Assembly (NCBI GenBank): GCA_003663535.1
Contig: QMUE01000027.1
Location: forward strand, 1 to 10,709
Direction of reading: 5' to 3'
Origin: Thermococci archaeon
GTDB lineage: Archaea; Methanobacteriota_B; Thermococci; Thermococcales; Thermococcaceae
DNA: 10,709 nt
The position numbers were made by a program, and so were the translations under genes. The first letter of the stretch is position 1; each line of letters starts with the position of its first letter. The notes beneath the pieces were generated by a model. The model made no database searches, had not been told where the DNA came from, and saw only the letters and a program-made list of their open reading frames with translations. Positions 1-6,162 of this stretch are shown one piece after another.

Positions 1-25
1 ACTCTGTCGGAATAATAAAGAGTAG

Positions 26-59
26 AAAAATCCTTAGATCGGATATTCTATCCAAAAAA
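26..59 (-). terminator. oligo-T terminator for the 76-303 gene
   Basis: Read on the minus strand, the sequence just past the stop of the 76-303 gene has a six-T run (complement of 54-59) and, further on, a five-T run (complement of 27-31). Between them lies a small hairpin, GGATA-TTC-TATCC (41-53). Archaeal transcription commonly ends at such oligo-T runs and does not need the hairpin. No gene was seen in 1-75. Confidence 0.45.
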
Positions 60-75
60 CCTTTACGAGCGTTAA

Positions 76-303
76 TTAGTCAATTACCATCCCTAACACG
101 CTTGCTTGGTCGATTGACACTTCTTCAACGTCTAGTATCTCCACATCCCCTTTTGGTGGGTTTTCTTTTTTGATGTATTCTTTCACTAGGACTTCGGCTT
201 GACCTTCATCTTTTGCCATTACGATAAAGGTGGCGTAGGCTTCAAAATCCTCAAGAGTGTCCACGTTCCCCTCCAAGTACACGTGAACCTTGAACACTTT
301 CAT
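76..303 (-). CDS. small alpha/beta protein of unknown function (75 aa)
   Basis: Unrecognised soluble protein without signal peptide or membrane segment. It starts with a beta-strand-like stretch (KVFKVHVYLEG, residues 2-12). A second strand leads into a helix (FIVMAKDEGQAEVLVKEYI, about 26-44), and two short strands end the protein (GDVEILDVEEV). This resembles the small one-domain alpha/beta proteins common on archaeal plasmids and viruses, but I assign no family. An 18-residue N-terminal extension is open, but ATG at 303 is chosen because GGTGATCC lies just upstream, a standard Thermococcales ribosome-binding site. It is transcribed divergently from the 386 gene, and the shared AT-rich promoter at about 329-350 would place its mRNA start near 310. 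Confidence 0.75.
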   Translation of the reverse strand: MKVFKVHVYLEGNVDTLEDFEAYATFIVMAKDEGQAEVLVKEYIKKENPPKGDVEILDVEEVSIDQASVLGMVID

Positions 304-328
304 GAGGATCACCAGCTGAGAAACTATA

Positions 329-350
329 CGAAACTTTAATATCTTTTCGA
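329..350. promoter_or_regulatory. divergent BRE/TATA promoter, copy 1 of a repeated 16-bp core
   Basis: On the plus strand, CGAAAC followed by TTTAATAT (335-342) fits a BRE plus TATA box. It would start transcription near 365, leaving a leader of about 20 nt before the ATG at 386. Read on the minus strand, CGAAAA then GATATTAA also fits and would serve the ATG at 303. The core TTTAATATCTTTTCGA (335-350) is repeated exactly at 1298-1313. Confidence 0.6.
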
Positions 351-385
351 ATAACAAAGGGTCTAATGAAAAAGGTGTTATTGAG

Positions 386-592
386 ATGGAAAGGAAAGTG
401 CGTCAAGATCTCCTAGAAAGACGTTCAGAGATCTCTCAATTGATTATAAGTGTAATACTCCTAGGGATAGCAGTTGGCATATTGTCAAATGCCATTTTTA
501 CTCGTGTTGAAGGGTCTGCTGCAGGATCTCCCCGAGCTCCGAACAAAAATAAGGCCGGAAGTAATCTAAACAAAACTTTTATTTTTAAATAG
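386..592 (+). CDS. single-span membrane peptide (68 aa)
   Basis: Unrecognised small membrane protein. A charged N-terminus (about residues 1-16, rich in Arg/Lys/Glu) precedes one hydrophobic segment (about 18-38, core IISVILLGIAVGIL). A polar, Gly/Asn/Lys-rich tail follows. The positively charged N-terminus suggests N-in topology with the tail outside. The start is supported by AGGTG at 373-377, about eight bases before the ATG, and by the TATA box at 335-342. The tail is low in complexity and its end overlaps the AT-rich promoter of the next gene, so the protein could be a shortened remnant of a longer one. No function is inferred. Confidence 0.6.
   Translation: MERKVRQDLLERRSEISQLIISVILLGIAVGILSNAIFTRVEGSAAGSPRAPNKNKAGSNLNKTFIFK
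571..590 (+). promoter_or_regulatory. BRE/TATA promoter for the 619 gene
   Basis: CAAAAC followed by an AT-rich TATA-like stretch (TTTTTAAA, about 583-590) lies about 30 bases before the ATG at 619, which fits an archaeal promoter with a very short leader. It sits inside the 3' end of the preceding reading frame. A second TATA-like stretch at about 598-606 is too close to the start to be the main one. Confidence 0.4.
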
Positions 593-618
593 CAATCTTA
601 TAAAATAAGGTGTCCATC

Positions 619-1203
619 ATGAATAGTGGGCATATCCGTGTTGTTGAAGTACACAAAATACCCCAACCCGAAGTTTCCCTAGAATTAAAAGTCCCTAAGT
701 TCTGTCTTGCAAATAGGAAGGTCAGAGTAAAAGTGACAGTTAAGAATGATAAAGACCACAACTATCCTCAAGACAATGCTCATCTCATAGTAGATGTGTA
801 TAACCCTAGAGTAGGGGCTAAAAAGGTCGTTACCTCCCTACCCGCTACTCGCAATCACTCTTCCCCTTTTAGGCTCAAGCCCAAAGAAACCCGTGAGTTC
901 ACCTTTTCACTCTCGTTCAAGGAACCAGGGCTATATGAGGTGCATGCAAGAGTTAGGAAGGTGGAGATTCTAGAAGTGAGGGGTGAACCCAAGTGGGATG
1001 ATGATTTTGTTATTCTATCTAGCGGAGACACTATTACACTAGCCGGCCTTGGCTGGCAGACAGTGCTTAAAAAGATTGGTGGTACCAAAACAGTAACAAG
1101 AATCATCAAATGCATGTCTCTTTATGACGTCTTGCTTCTTTTGGGGGCGATTAGTGCAATTATTAGTGCTGTATGCGGAGTCCTCTCCCTCTTAATAGGA
1201 TGA
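619..1203 (+). CDS. Ig-like domain protein with C-terminal membrane anchor (194 aa)
   Basis: Residues about 18-118 look like one all-beta, immunoglobulin/CARDB-like domain: alternating strands such as VRVKVTVKN, a proline/lysine turn (LKPKETREFTFSLSF) and the typical closing 'EPGLYEVHARV'. This is a fold-level guess. A single hydrophobic segment at about 169-193 lies at the very C-terminus, giving a tail-anchored layout. There is no N-terminal signal peptide, so the domain may be cytoplasmic unless the anchor is inserted the other way. ATG at 619 is preferred over the in-frame GTG at 610 because AGGTG at 608-612 is correctly spaced for it. A six-T run downstream (1250-1255) probably ends the transcript, so this is a one-gene unit. 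Confidence 0.75.
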   Translation: MNSGHIRVVEVHKIPQPEVSLELKVPKFCLANRKVRVKVTVKNDKDHNYPQDNAHLIVDVYNPRVGAKKVVTSLPATRNHSSPFRLKPKETREFTFSLSFKEPGLYEVHARVRKVEILEVRGEPKWDDDFVILSSGDTITLAGLGWQTVLKKIGGTKTVTRIIKCMSLYDVLLLLGAISAIISAVCGVLSLLIG

Positions 1204-1248
1204 GAGCGTAGAAAAACCACACAACTCCAGACTACATTTCATTATCTA

Positions 1249-1259
1249 ATTTTTTCTTT
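1249..1259 (+). terminator. oligo-T terminator after the 619-1203 gene
   Basis: A T-rich tract (six Ts at 1250-1255, then CTTT) lies about 50 bases past the stop codon and before the next promoter, as expected for archaeal oligo-T termination. Apart from this and the 1292-1313 promoter, nothing else was seen between 1204 and 1333. Confidence 0.45.
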
Positions 1260-1291
1260 CGTTTGGGCTTTTCCGTGCTATTTGAGCATAC

Positions 1292-1313
1292 CAAAAGTTT
1301 AATATCTTTTCGA
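1292..1313 (+). promoter_or_regulatory. BRE/TATA promoter, copy 2 of the repeated 16-bp core
   Basis: CCAAAAG followed by TTTAATAT (1298-1305) fits a BRE/TATA pair and would start transcription near 1328, shortly before the ATG at 1355. The core TTTAATATCTTTTCGA matches 335-350 exactly. Similarity continues loosely downstream (GG-CT-A-TGAAAAA in both), so the leader region may share ancestry or a regulator. Confidence 0.6.
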
Positions 1314-1354
1314 GTAAAATGGCTTATTGAAAAATGTTATACGAGGGAAGAGAG

Positions 1355-2377
1355 ATGGGGAGAATAATTACTGGCCTAATCTCTGTTTTTCTTGTTATTT
1401 CCCTCGTAGTCAATGGATTACTTTTTAGTAATTATCTTGAGGCCAGTTCAAAGTTAGAGGGAATGGAAGTTTACAAAAATAGGGTTACCAAGCTTCAATC
1501 AGAAATCTCAACCCTTAAAGAAAATGTGAGTAAGCTTCAGACTCTTGTTGAGATGCATGAAAGGAATGAAGAAACCCTAAAAAAGACAAATAAAGAACTT
1601 GGAAATGATCTTGTTGAGTTGGAGAATAAATATAATGCTCTTTCTCTCGAGTTAGATAAATACAAGAATTTTGAGAAGAATTATCAGGCTTATTATAACT
1701 ATACTCGTCGGTATTTCTTCTTGGAAGAGTTTCTCAAAAATATCCTAATGGAGGAGCAGGAAAATGTTTTAAAGTCTTATGTAAGCAAAGCCATAAGCGA
1801 CCCACAGGCTCTTTCTACTTCCCTCAAGGAGATTACTACTTTTGTTTCAGATCATGTGAAGTATGCTGCTGATCCTCCAATGATTGTTCCTCCAGATCCT
1901 GAAGTTGCTAAACTTGGTATTTATACTCCTAGAGATGCCTCAAATCTATTCCAACTTCCATCAGAAACGTTAGAGCGAGGATATGGCGATTGTGATGACA
2001 TTAATTCTCTTTTGTATGCAATGATCAAGGTTTATCTTAAGGATTTTTATGGTGAAAATTATGCTCTATATCTAGCTGTAGCAACAAGGAAAAGCGGTGG
2101 AGGTCATCTTTTCGTAATTTTACCAGTAAAAGGAGGCAAAATGGTTGTTTTGGATGCTACTGGTTCTGCATATTGGAGTGGCGTGGAACTCTTTGGGGAA
2201 AGGCTCATGTTCTCGGGATACATTAGGGAAGCTTGGAACGATTATTTAGAGGATACGAGCTTGGAGAACTTTGATAACGTGAAGATATACAGGTTGGAAT
2301 TTTATGGATTTGTAAAGAAGGAATTTGAAGGTAGTGTTGAAAAAATGTTAACTTGGTTGGAGGAAACAACAAAATGA
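1355..2377 (+). CDS. membrane-anchored coiled-coil protein with transglutaminase-like domain (340 aa)
   Basis: Domain order is an N-terminal signal anchor (about residues 4-26), a long coiled coil (about 33-105), a helical linker and a transglutaminase-like papain-fold domain (about 150-290). The catalytic triad is visible: Cys213 in GYGDCDD, His251 in GGGHLFV and Asp267 in VLDATG. The run-up 'LPSETLERGYGDCDD' is typical of archaeal and bacterial transglutaminase-like cysteine proteases/transamidases. The enzyme would face outward, held by the anchor and spaced by the coiled coil. Its substrate is unknown; cutting or cross-linking a surface protein is a reasonable inference. ATG at 1355 is chosen over ATG at 1334 because GAGGGAAG lies just upstream and within the leader. 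It is the first gene of a three-gene unit with the genes at 2397 and 3217. Confidence 0.85.
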   Translation: MGRIITGLISVFLVISLVVNGLLFSNYLEASSKLEGMEVYKNRVTKLQSEISTLKENVSKLQTLVEMHERNEETLKKTNKELGNDLVELENKYNALSLELDKYKNFEKNYQAYYNYTRRYFFLEEFLKNILMEEQENVLKSYVSKAISDPQALSTSLKEITTFVSDHVKYAADPPMIVPPDPEVAKLGIYTPRDASNLFQLPSETLERGYGDCDDINSLLYAMIKVYLKDFYGENYALYLAVATRKSGGGHLFVILPVKGGKMVVLDATGSAYWSGVELFGERLMFSGYIREAWNDYLEDTSLENFDNVKIYRLEFYGFVKKEFEGSVEKMLTWLEETTK

Positions 2378-2396
2378 GAACTCAAAAAGTTAGCAT

Positions 2397-3191
2397 ATGG
2401 TGGTAGAGGTGCATGATCTAAAAACGGAAGGAAGCAAAAATAATAAAAAAGAGGATAAGAGGTTTGAGAGCCGAATAGGAGCATTTGTGATTATATATGC
2501 GGTGGTAGTAGGCGTTGGTGTCATTATAGAGAGTCTCCAAACAGGGTTTAGAGGGAAATTATTAATCGACGCTACAGTTGGCATTGCTACAATACTTATG
2601 GTTGGTTATATAGCGCTTCAGACAAAAGCTACAAGAGAGATGGCAGAAGAAGCATCAAAGCAAGCTCAATTGACGTATGAAATGGTAAAACAGATGGTCA
2701 AGGAGACTGCACTCATGAATGAAAGTCTCATAGAAATGAAAAAACAGCGATTGAATATTGAGGAGTTTAAAAATGCACTCTTGGCATATCTTCAAGATCT
2801 CATTGGGGCTCTAACTGGAAATTCCGTACAGAGCAGGAATTTTGTTCCAGTATTTAGCCCTTACATGTATCTTTCAAAAGAGTATCACTTAGGAAGCGTA
2901 ACAAAATATCTCCCCCCTTCTTATCGGGGATTGATATTGAGAATTTCAAATTTTATTGAAAAGTTTTTGGAAGAATATGAATTCCCTACGCAAGAGCTAA
3001 GAGAGTACGGTGAGCTAATTTCAAAATTCAAAAATAGCAAAACACCTGAGGAAGAAAGACTTGAATTAGCACGAGTAATTCCCGAGAAGTCTCAGGAGCT
3101 CTTAGATATTGTAAAACGTATATATGATGGGATAGAGGAGATGGGTGATAAAAAATTGGAAGAAGAGATTTTGAAAATACTCGAATCTTAA
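2397..3191 (+). CDS. two-span membrane protein with long helical cytoplasmic tail (264 aa)
   Basis: A polar N-terminus is followed by two hydrophobic segments (about 27-45 and 56-74). A long helix follows, beginning YIALQTKATREMAEEASKQ (about 71-89) and probably coiled. The rest is all-helical and charged, ending in EEEILKILES. This two-span plus 'QT.ATR.MAEE' helix layout recurs in poorly characterised membrane proteins of mobile elements. I know no proven function. Both termini should be cytoplasmic. The start is uncertain: ATG at 2397 has no clear ribosome-binding site, whereas GTG at 2409 is preceded by GGTGG at 2399-2403, which would give 260 residues. The gene begins 19 bases after the transglutaminase-like gene, so the two are probably co-transcribed. 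Confidence 0.75.
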   Translation: MVVEVHDLKTEGSKNNKKEDKRFESRIGAFVIIYAVVVGVGVIIESLQTGFRGKLLIDATVGIATILMVGYIALQTKATREMAEEASKQAQLTYEMVKQMVKETALMNESLIEMKKQRLNIEEFKNALLAYLQDLIGALTGNSVQSRNFVPVFSPYMYLSKEYHLGSVTKYLPPSYRGLILRISNFIEKFLEEYEFPTQELREYGELISKFKNSKTPEEERLELARVIPEKSQELLDIVKRIYDGIEEMGDKKLEEEILKILES

Positions 3192-3216
3192 TCTTAGAGT
3201 GCCGAGAGGTGGTGTT

Positions 3217-3651
3217 ATGGATCGAAGTGTTGGCAAGGTCGTGACTTATTACCTTACTGAGGCATCGGAAGGGAAAACGGAGTTTTTAGCCTCTTTGTGG
3301 GGCATTTTGATGGGGTATGCTAAGGAGAATGACGTTCAGATTTATGAGGCTCTCAAAAAATCGTATCCTGCAGCAATAGCGAGTATTGAAAAGGCGGTGG
3401 CAGCAGAGGAATCTTTCTTCAAAAGTAGTGTTCAGTATGCTGAGGAATACCCTCAAGCCAAGGCAGAATACCTCAAATACGTTGGCTTGGCCGCGTATTA
3501 TGCTCAATTAATGGGGCTGATAGAGGATATAACAGATCTCTTGGAAAAGCTCAAAGAACTCGAGATAATACAGTCTGAACAAGATAGGGAGGAAGAGGAA
3601 GATTCAACAGAATATGAAAGAGAGGGATATTTTGAGATTGAATTTCGTTGA
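3217..3651 (+). CDS. acidic all-helical soluble protein (144 aa)
   Basis: Unrecognised. Residues about 1-118 appear to form several amphipathic helices (for example SLWGILMGYAKENDVQIYEAL and YLKYVGLAAYYAQLMGLIEDI). A strongly acidic tail rich in Glu follows (about 120-144). No signal peptide or clear membrane segment is seen. ATG at 3217 is chosen over an upstream in-frame GTG at 3199 because GAGGTGGTG (3206-3214) is well placed for it. It is the last gene of the plus-strand cassette, 25 bases after the two-span protein, and may be its soluble partner. Its stop lies one base from the stop of the convergent minus-strand gene, and T-rich sequence at 3656-3670 could end transcription. Confidence 0.72.
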   Translation: MDRSVGKVVTYYLTEASEGKTEFLASLWGILMGYAKENDVQIYEALKKSYPAAIASIEKAVAAEESFFKSSVQYAEEYPQAKAEYLKYVGLAAYYAQLMGLIEDITDLLEKLKELEIIQSEQDREEEEDSTEYEREGYFEIEFR

Positions 3652-3652
3652 A

Positions 3653-3955
3653 CTATTTCTTTGTTTCTTTTCCTTCAAGCAGTTCGGTTGCGATGCTATT
3701 GAGTAGCATTAGTTGGATGAGATCCTCTAAAGTCTCTTCAATTAAAATGCGATCTTCACTTTTTGGAACACTGAAGTAAAGTTTCTTTAATCTGCGCACT
3801 ATTGCACTGACAAGTAACTTATTGAGTTCTTTTTTAGGGAGTTTCCCTGGCTTACTGTCACCTTCGCGCTCCACACGTTTTTCTTTATCTGGTTCTTTAT
3901 CAGGTTTTGATAAGTCTTCAATGAGTTCTGTGTCAACAACTTTATAGGCGTTCAT
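3653..3955 (-). CDS. small charged protein, last gene of the ATPase operon (100 aa)
   Basis: Unrecognised. The first 40 residues are very charged and probably disordered (a short repeat-like KPDKEPDKEKR stretch at 17-27). The second half (about 41-95) is helical, with LNKLLVSAIVRRLKKLYF and a Leu-rich helix DLIQLMLLNSIATELLEG. No signal peptide or membrane span is seen. The ribosome-binding site AGGAGGAT overlaps the stop codon of the upstream gene and lies 14 bases before the ATG, so it is translated in concert with the 3970-4674 gene. Its place behind the ATPase suggests an accessory or adaptor, which is inference only. Confidence 0.72.
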   Translation of the reverse strand: MNAYKVVDTELIEDLSKPDKEPDKEKRVEREGDSKPGKLPKKELNKLLVSAIVRRLKKLYFSVPKSEDRILIEETLEDLIQLMLLNSIATELLEGKETKK

Positions 3956-3969
3956 CGTTTGTATCCTCC

Positions 3970-4674
3970 TTACATCCGAAATCTTTTGAATGGATCGAAT
4001 TCGACTTCAACTCCTCCGAATCGTTCTTCTTTCGTTCCTTCGGTTTGGTCTTGTGCTTTAGTACTCATGTAAGTCTTTATGCGTGGGTTCATTTTCATGG
4101 CGTCTTCAACAACCTCTGGAACTCTATGCCTTAGTATTGATATTAGGTCCCAAAGCATGTCGTTCTCTTCTTTCAATGCCAAGTATAGTTTGGCATCAAC
4201 TATGTTTTCTGTCAGGGGTACGGCTTCGTACTCTTGATATTTGTTGATGATGAATGCGTGTGCGAGAATTGTAATGCTTTCATCTCCAAACTTCACAATT
4301 TGTTTTGGAGCTCTGATTATTGCTAACGGTGGGTGTTTTCCAAAAACTCTTAGTAGGGAGTGCACTATACTATCTATCCAACTTGGGGGCCTTACTTGAT
4401 AAAGAATAACGTAATCGTCGAGGTCCACTCGCAGCCCTTGAGGATATCCTATTATCTTGCTTTCTTTTCCGTTGAACCAGATCAAAAGTCTTTGTTTGGG
4501 CTCAAATACTTGTGCATATTTGTAGTTGAGCTCTCTTAACTTCCTTGCTCTTTCGATGACTCTATCTTCAACGAATGGAATTGTACCATCCTCTTCAAGG
4601 GTTTTTGGTAGGTATTTAGCTGTTTCTTTTCCTTCTTTATTCTTTTTTCTCCTAATCTTATCTAAAATTCCCAC
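3970..4674 (-). CDS. soluble protein encoded next to the HerA-class ATPase (234 aa)
   Basis: Unrecognised. A basic N-terminus (MGILDKIRRKKNKEGK) precedes a mixed alpha/beta core: helix at about 38-55, strands LLIWFNG (63-69) and YVILYQVRPP (88-97), an amphipathic WIDSIVHSLLRVFG (99-112), and strands LAIIRAP and ITILAHAFII. A helical section (about 160-200) and a short tail ending FDPFKRFRM follow. No membrane span. The amphipathic segment or basic N-terminus could touch the membrane. The GTG start at 4674 is chosen because GGTGAT (4684-4679) overlaps the ATPase stop codon. The longer upstream frame would run deep into the ATPase gene without a better signal. Operon position suggests a partner of the ATPase. 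Confidence 0.78.
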   Translation of the reverse strand: MGILDKIRRKKNKEGKETAKYLPKTLEEDGTIPFVEDRVIERARKLRELNYKYAQVFEPKQRLLIWFNGKESKIIGYPQGLRVDLDDYVILYQVRPPSWIDSIVHSLLRVFGKHPPLAIIRAPKQIVKFGDESITILAHAFIINKYQEYEAVPLTENIVDAKLYLALKEENDMLWDLISILRHRVPEVVEDAMKMNPRIKTYMSTKAQDQTEGTKEERFGGVEVEFDPFKRFRM

Positions 4675-4684
4675 ACTTATCACC

Positions 4685-5995
4685 TCACAAACTTTGTGGT
4701 GGGCGGAAGTAAATCCGCTCGGTATACATTTTATCAAAAGAAAACCAACCACGACCCTTTAATTGGGGTTTAAGTCTCTTGTAGTCTTTGAATGTTTTAG
4801 CTCTCGGTTCTTTTATTCTTTTAAAGTCTTTAATGACTTTACTTAGAAGAAGTTCATCGTCGGCACTTGCTATTCTTCCAACTATTCCAATGTGCGCTGC
4901 CCCGTATACTAAGAATCCTGGAAGCCCGTACATGTATTGAGTGCCTGCAATAATATTTACCCAATTACTCCTGCCTTCCCTGTGTAGTTTTTCAACAGCC
5001 AGTTTGCCATCATAGTATTGGAGTATGTTTTGAATTTCATCAAAAATAACAAAAACAGGAGTATTCCTAAAACGAACATATTTCTTGACAACAAAGTTCA
5101 CAAGATGCTTAACTATCCATGCTTCTTCTTCGGGGTATAACTCACTGTTTGCTGAAAAGTCAATGACGTTAATAACGTCTGTTGAGAGTTCGGAAGTGAA
5201 ATCTTTATGCTTGCTAAAGATGACGTCTTGTTTGAGGAGGTTTGCCACCTCCATGATTGAGAGGTATGTTGTACTCGGACCATTTGAATTTGGTCTGTAC
5301 TTTGCTTGCCACTCTGTTGCAAATTGCTCTAAGAGTTTTGGATCTCTCTTTTTCTCTAGATCCCATGCTTGCTTAATGATCCTTCCATAGAGAGTGTTTC
5401 TATTTATTTGAGCTAATTTTTCGATGAATGAGAAATCAACGTCTTGGTACCTTATTTTTCCATCCACCACTTTACAGTTGTTATCTCTCCTTATTGCGTC
5501 AACATTTCTAACTGGTCTAAACACTATCCTCTTAACAGGAAATCTTTTTGGCTTTAGTCCATGCCAGCTCAAAATGCTATGGCGATCATGTTCTGAGACG
5601 GGTATTATCGAAAATGGGTAGTTGGGCCATCCAAAGGCGAAGTCTCCCATTTTACCGTATTTAATTCCATCGTTAGCCACTATCGAGAGATATTGGATTA
5701 TTTCATTGAAGTTTTCTTTTACAAATCCTTTCCCTTTGATCTCTGCTAATGTTTTTATAAAGTCGTTTAGGTCTTTTACTTTATTCTTGTCATACTTCTG
5801 CTCGATTACTATTACTAATGCACCAGGGACCTTCTCATGGATTTCCTCTGCAAGGGCCCTTTCAACTGTTGTCTTCCCTGAACCACTAGGTCCAAGGAAG
5901 GTAATATGATTAGCTTCAGTTTCTTTAAGCTCAATGTACCTCTTCTCTCTTTCTGTATTTTTCCCTATGTAGATTTCTACTCCCAAATAACCCAA
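4685..5995 (-). CDS. HerA/FtsK/VirB4-class P-loop ATPase, putative DNA-translocation motor (436 aa)
   Basis: Walker A is GPSGSGKT (35-42) and Walker B is VFVIFDE (314-320). They are followed by a sensor-like stretch NIIAGTQYM (347-355) and a C-terminal VYGAAHIGIVGRI (363-375). This order and the spacing between the Walker boxes fit the HerA/FtsK/VirB4/TraD superfamily, whose members pump DNA or drive secretion and packaging as hexamers. No membrane span is visible, so it is probably cytoplasmic and docked to membrane partners. The first downstream ATG is past Walker A, so a non-ATG start is needed: TTG at 5995, directly after GGGGG, or TTG at 5986, better spaced from it. It is the first gene of a three-gene operon. 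Its stop overlaps the next ribosome-binding site. Confidence 0.88.
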   Translation of the reverse strand: MGYLGVEIYIGKNTEREKRYIELKETEANHITFLGPSGSGKTTVERALAEEIHEKVPGALVIVIEQKYDKNKVKDLNDFIKTLAEIKGKGFVKENFNEIIQYLSIVANDGIKYGKMGDFAFGWPNYPFSIIPVSEHDRHSILSWHGLKPKRFPVKRIVFRPVRNVDAIRRDNNCKVVDGKIRYQDVDFSFIEKLAQINRNTLYGRIIKQAWDLEKKRDPKLLEQFATEWQAKYRPNSNGPSTTYLSIMEVANLLKQDVIFSKHKDFTSELSTDVINVIDFSANSELYPEEEAWIVKHLVNFVVKKYVRFRNTPVFVIFDEIQNILQYYDGKLAVEKLHREGRSNWVNIIAGTQYMYGLPGFLVYGAAHIGIVGRIASADDELLLSKVIKDFKRIKEPRAKTFKDYKRLKPQLKGRGWFSFDKMYTERIYFRPPQSL

Positions 5996-6162
5996 CCCCC
6001 TACTTGCTTTTTATGATACGGCCCATATGTATGAAGTATTATTATTTCACGAAATTCTACCTGTTTTCATCTTCTTTTCCAAATTCGAGGGTTCTCGTGT
6101 TGTGCGAGTCCAGCAGCGTATTTTTAAAATAAAATTATTCCTTCTTTCGCACAATACGTTTT
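5996..6162 (-). promoter_or_regulatory. intergenic regulatory region with candidate promoter for the ATPase operon
   Basis: No gene was seen here. On the minus strand GTGAAATAATAATA (6050-6037) resembles a BRE/TATA pair, which would start transcription near 6018, about 23 bases before the TTG start. An AT-rich tract (6119-6138) just past the stop of the upstream operon reads TTTTATTTT on the minus strand and could act as that operon's terminator. The stretch also holds the inverted repeat listed separately. Confidence 0.4.
6096..6158. repeat. 12-bp near-perfect inverted repeat around an AT-rich core
   Basis: CGTGTTGTGCGA at 6096-6107 is matched on the opposite strand by CGTATTGTGCGA (complement of 6147-6158), 11 of 12 bases alike. 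The 39-bp spacer contains the AT-rich tract at 6119-6138. It could be a paired operator, a recombination or nicking site, or a long stem at the end of the upstream transcript. A second, smaller palindrome, CGAG-GGTT-CTCG (6086-6097), abuts the left arm. Confidence 0.5.

Noticed and set aside
855..1115. 86-aa minus-strand frame opposite the Ig-like protein gene
   Set aside because: It is an antisense shadow without a promoter or ribosome-binding site.
4675..4752. N-terminal extension of the ATPase-partner protein into the ATPase gene
   Set aside because: It overlaps a strongly supported gene, and the GTG at 4674 has a well-spaced GGTGAT.
5085..5909. Several plus-strand open frames opposite the ATPase gene
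   Set aside because: They are antisense shadows with Ser/Phe/Leu-rich composition and no start signals.
6086..6110. tRNA-like stretch (GGTTCTCGTG...CGAGTCC) considered as an attachment site
   Set aside because: No cloverleaf, acceptor stem or CCA-proximal arm could be built, and no integrase gene or direct repeat accompanies it in the window.
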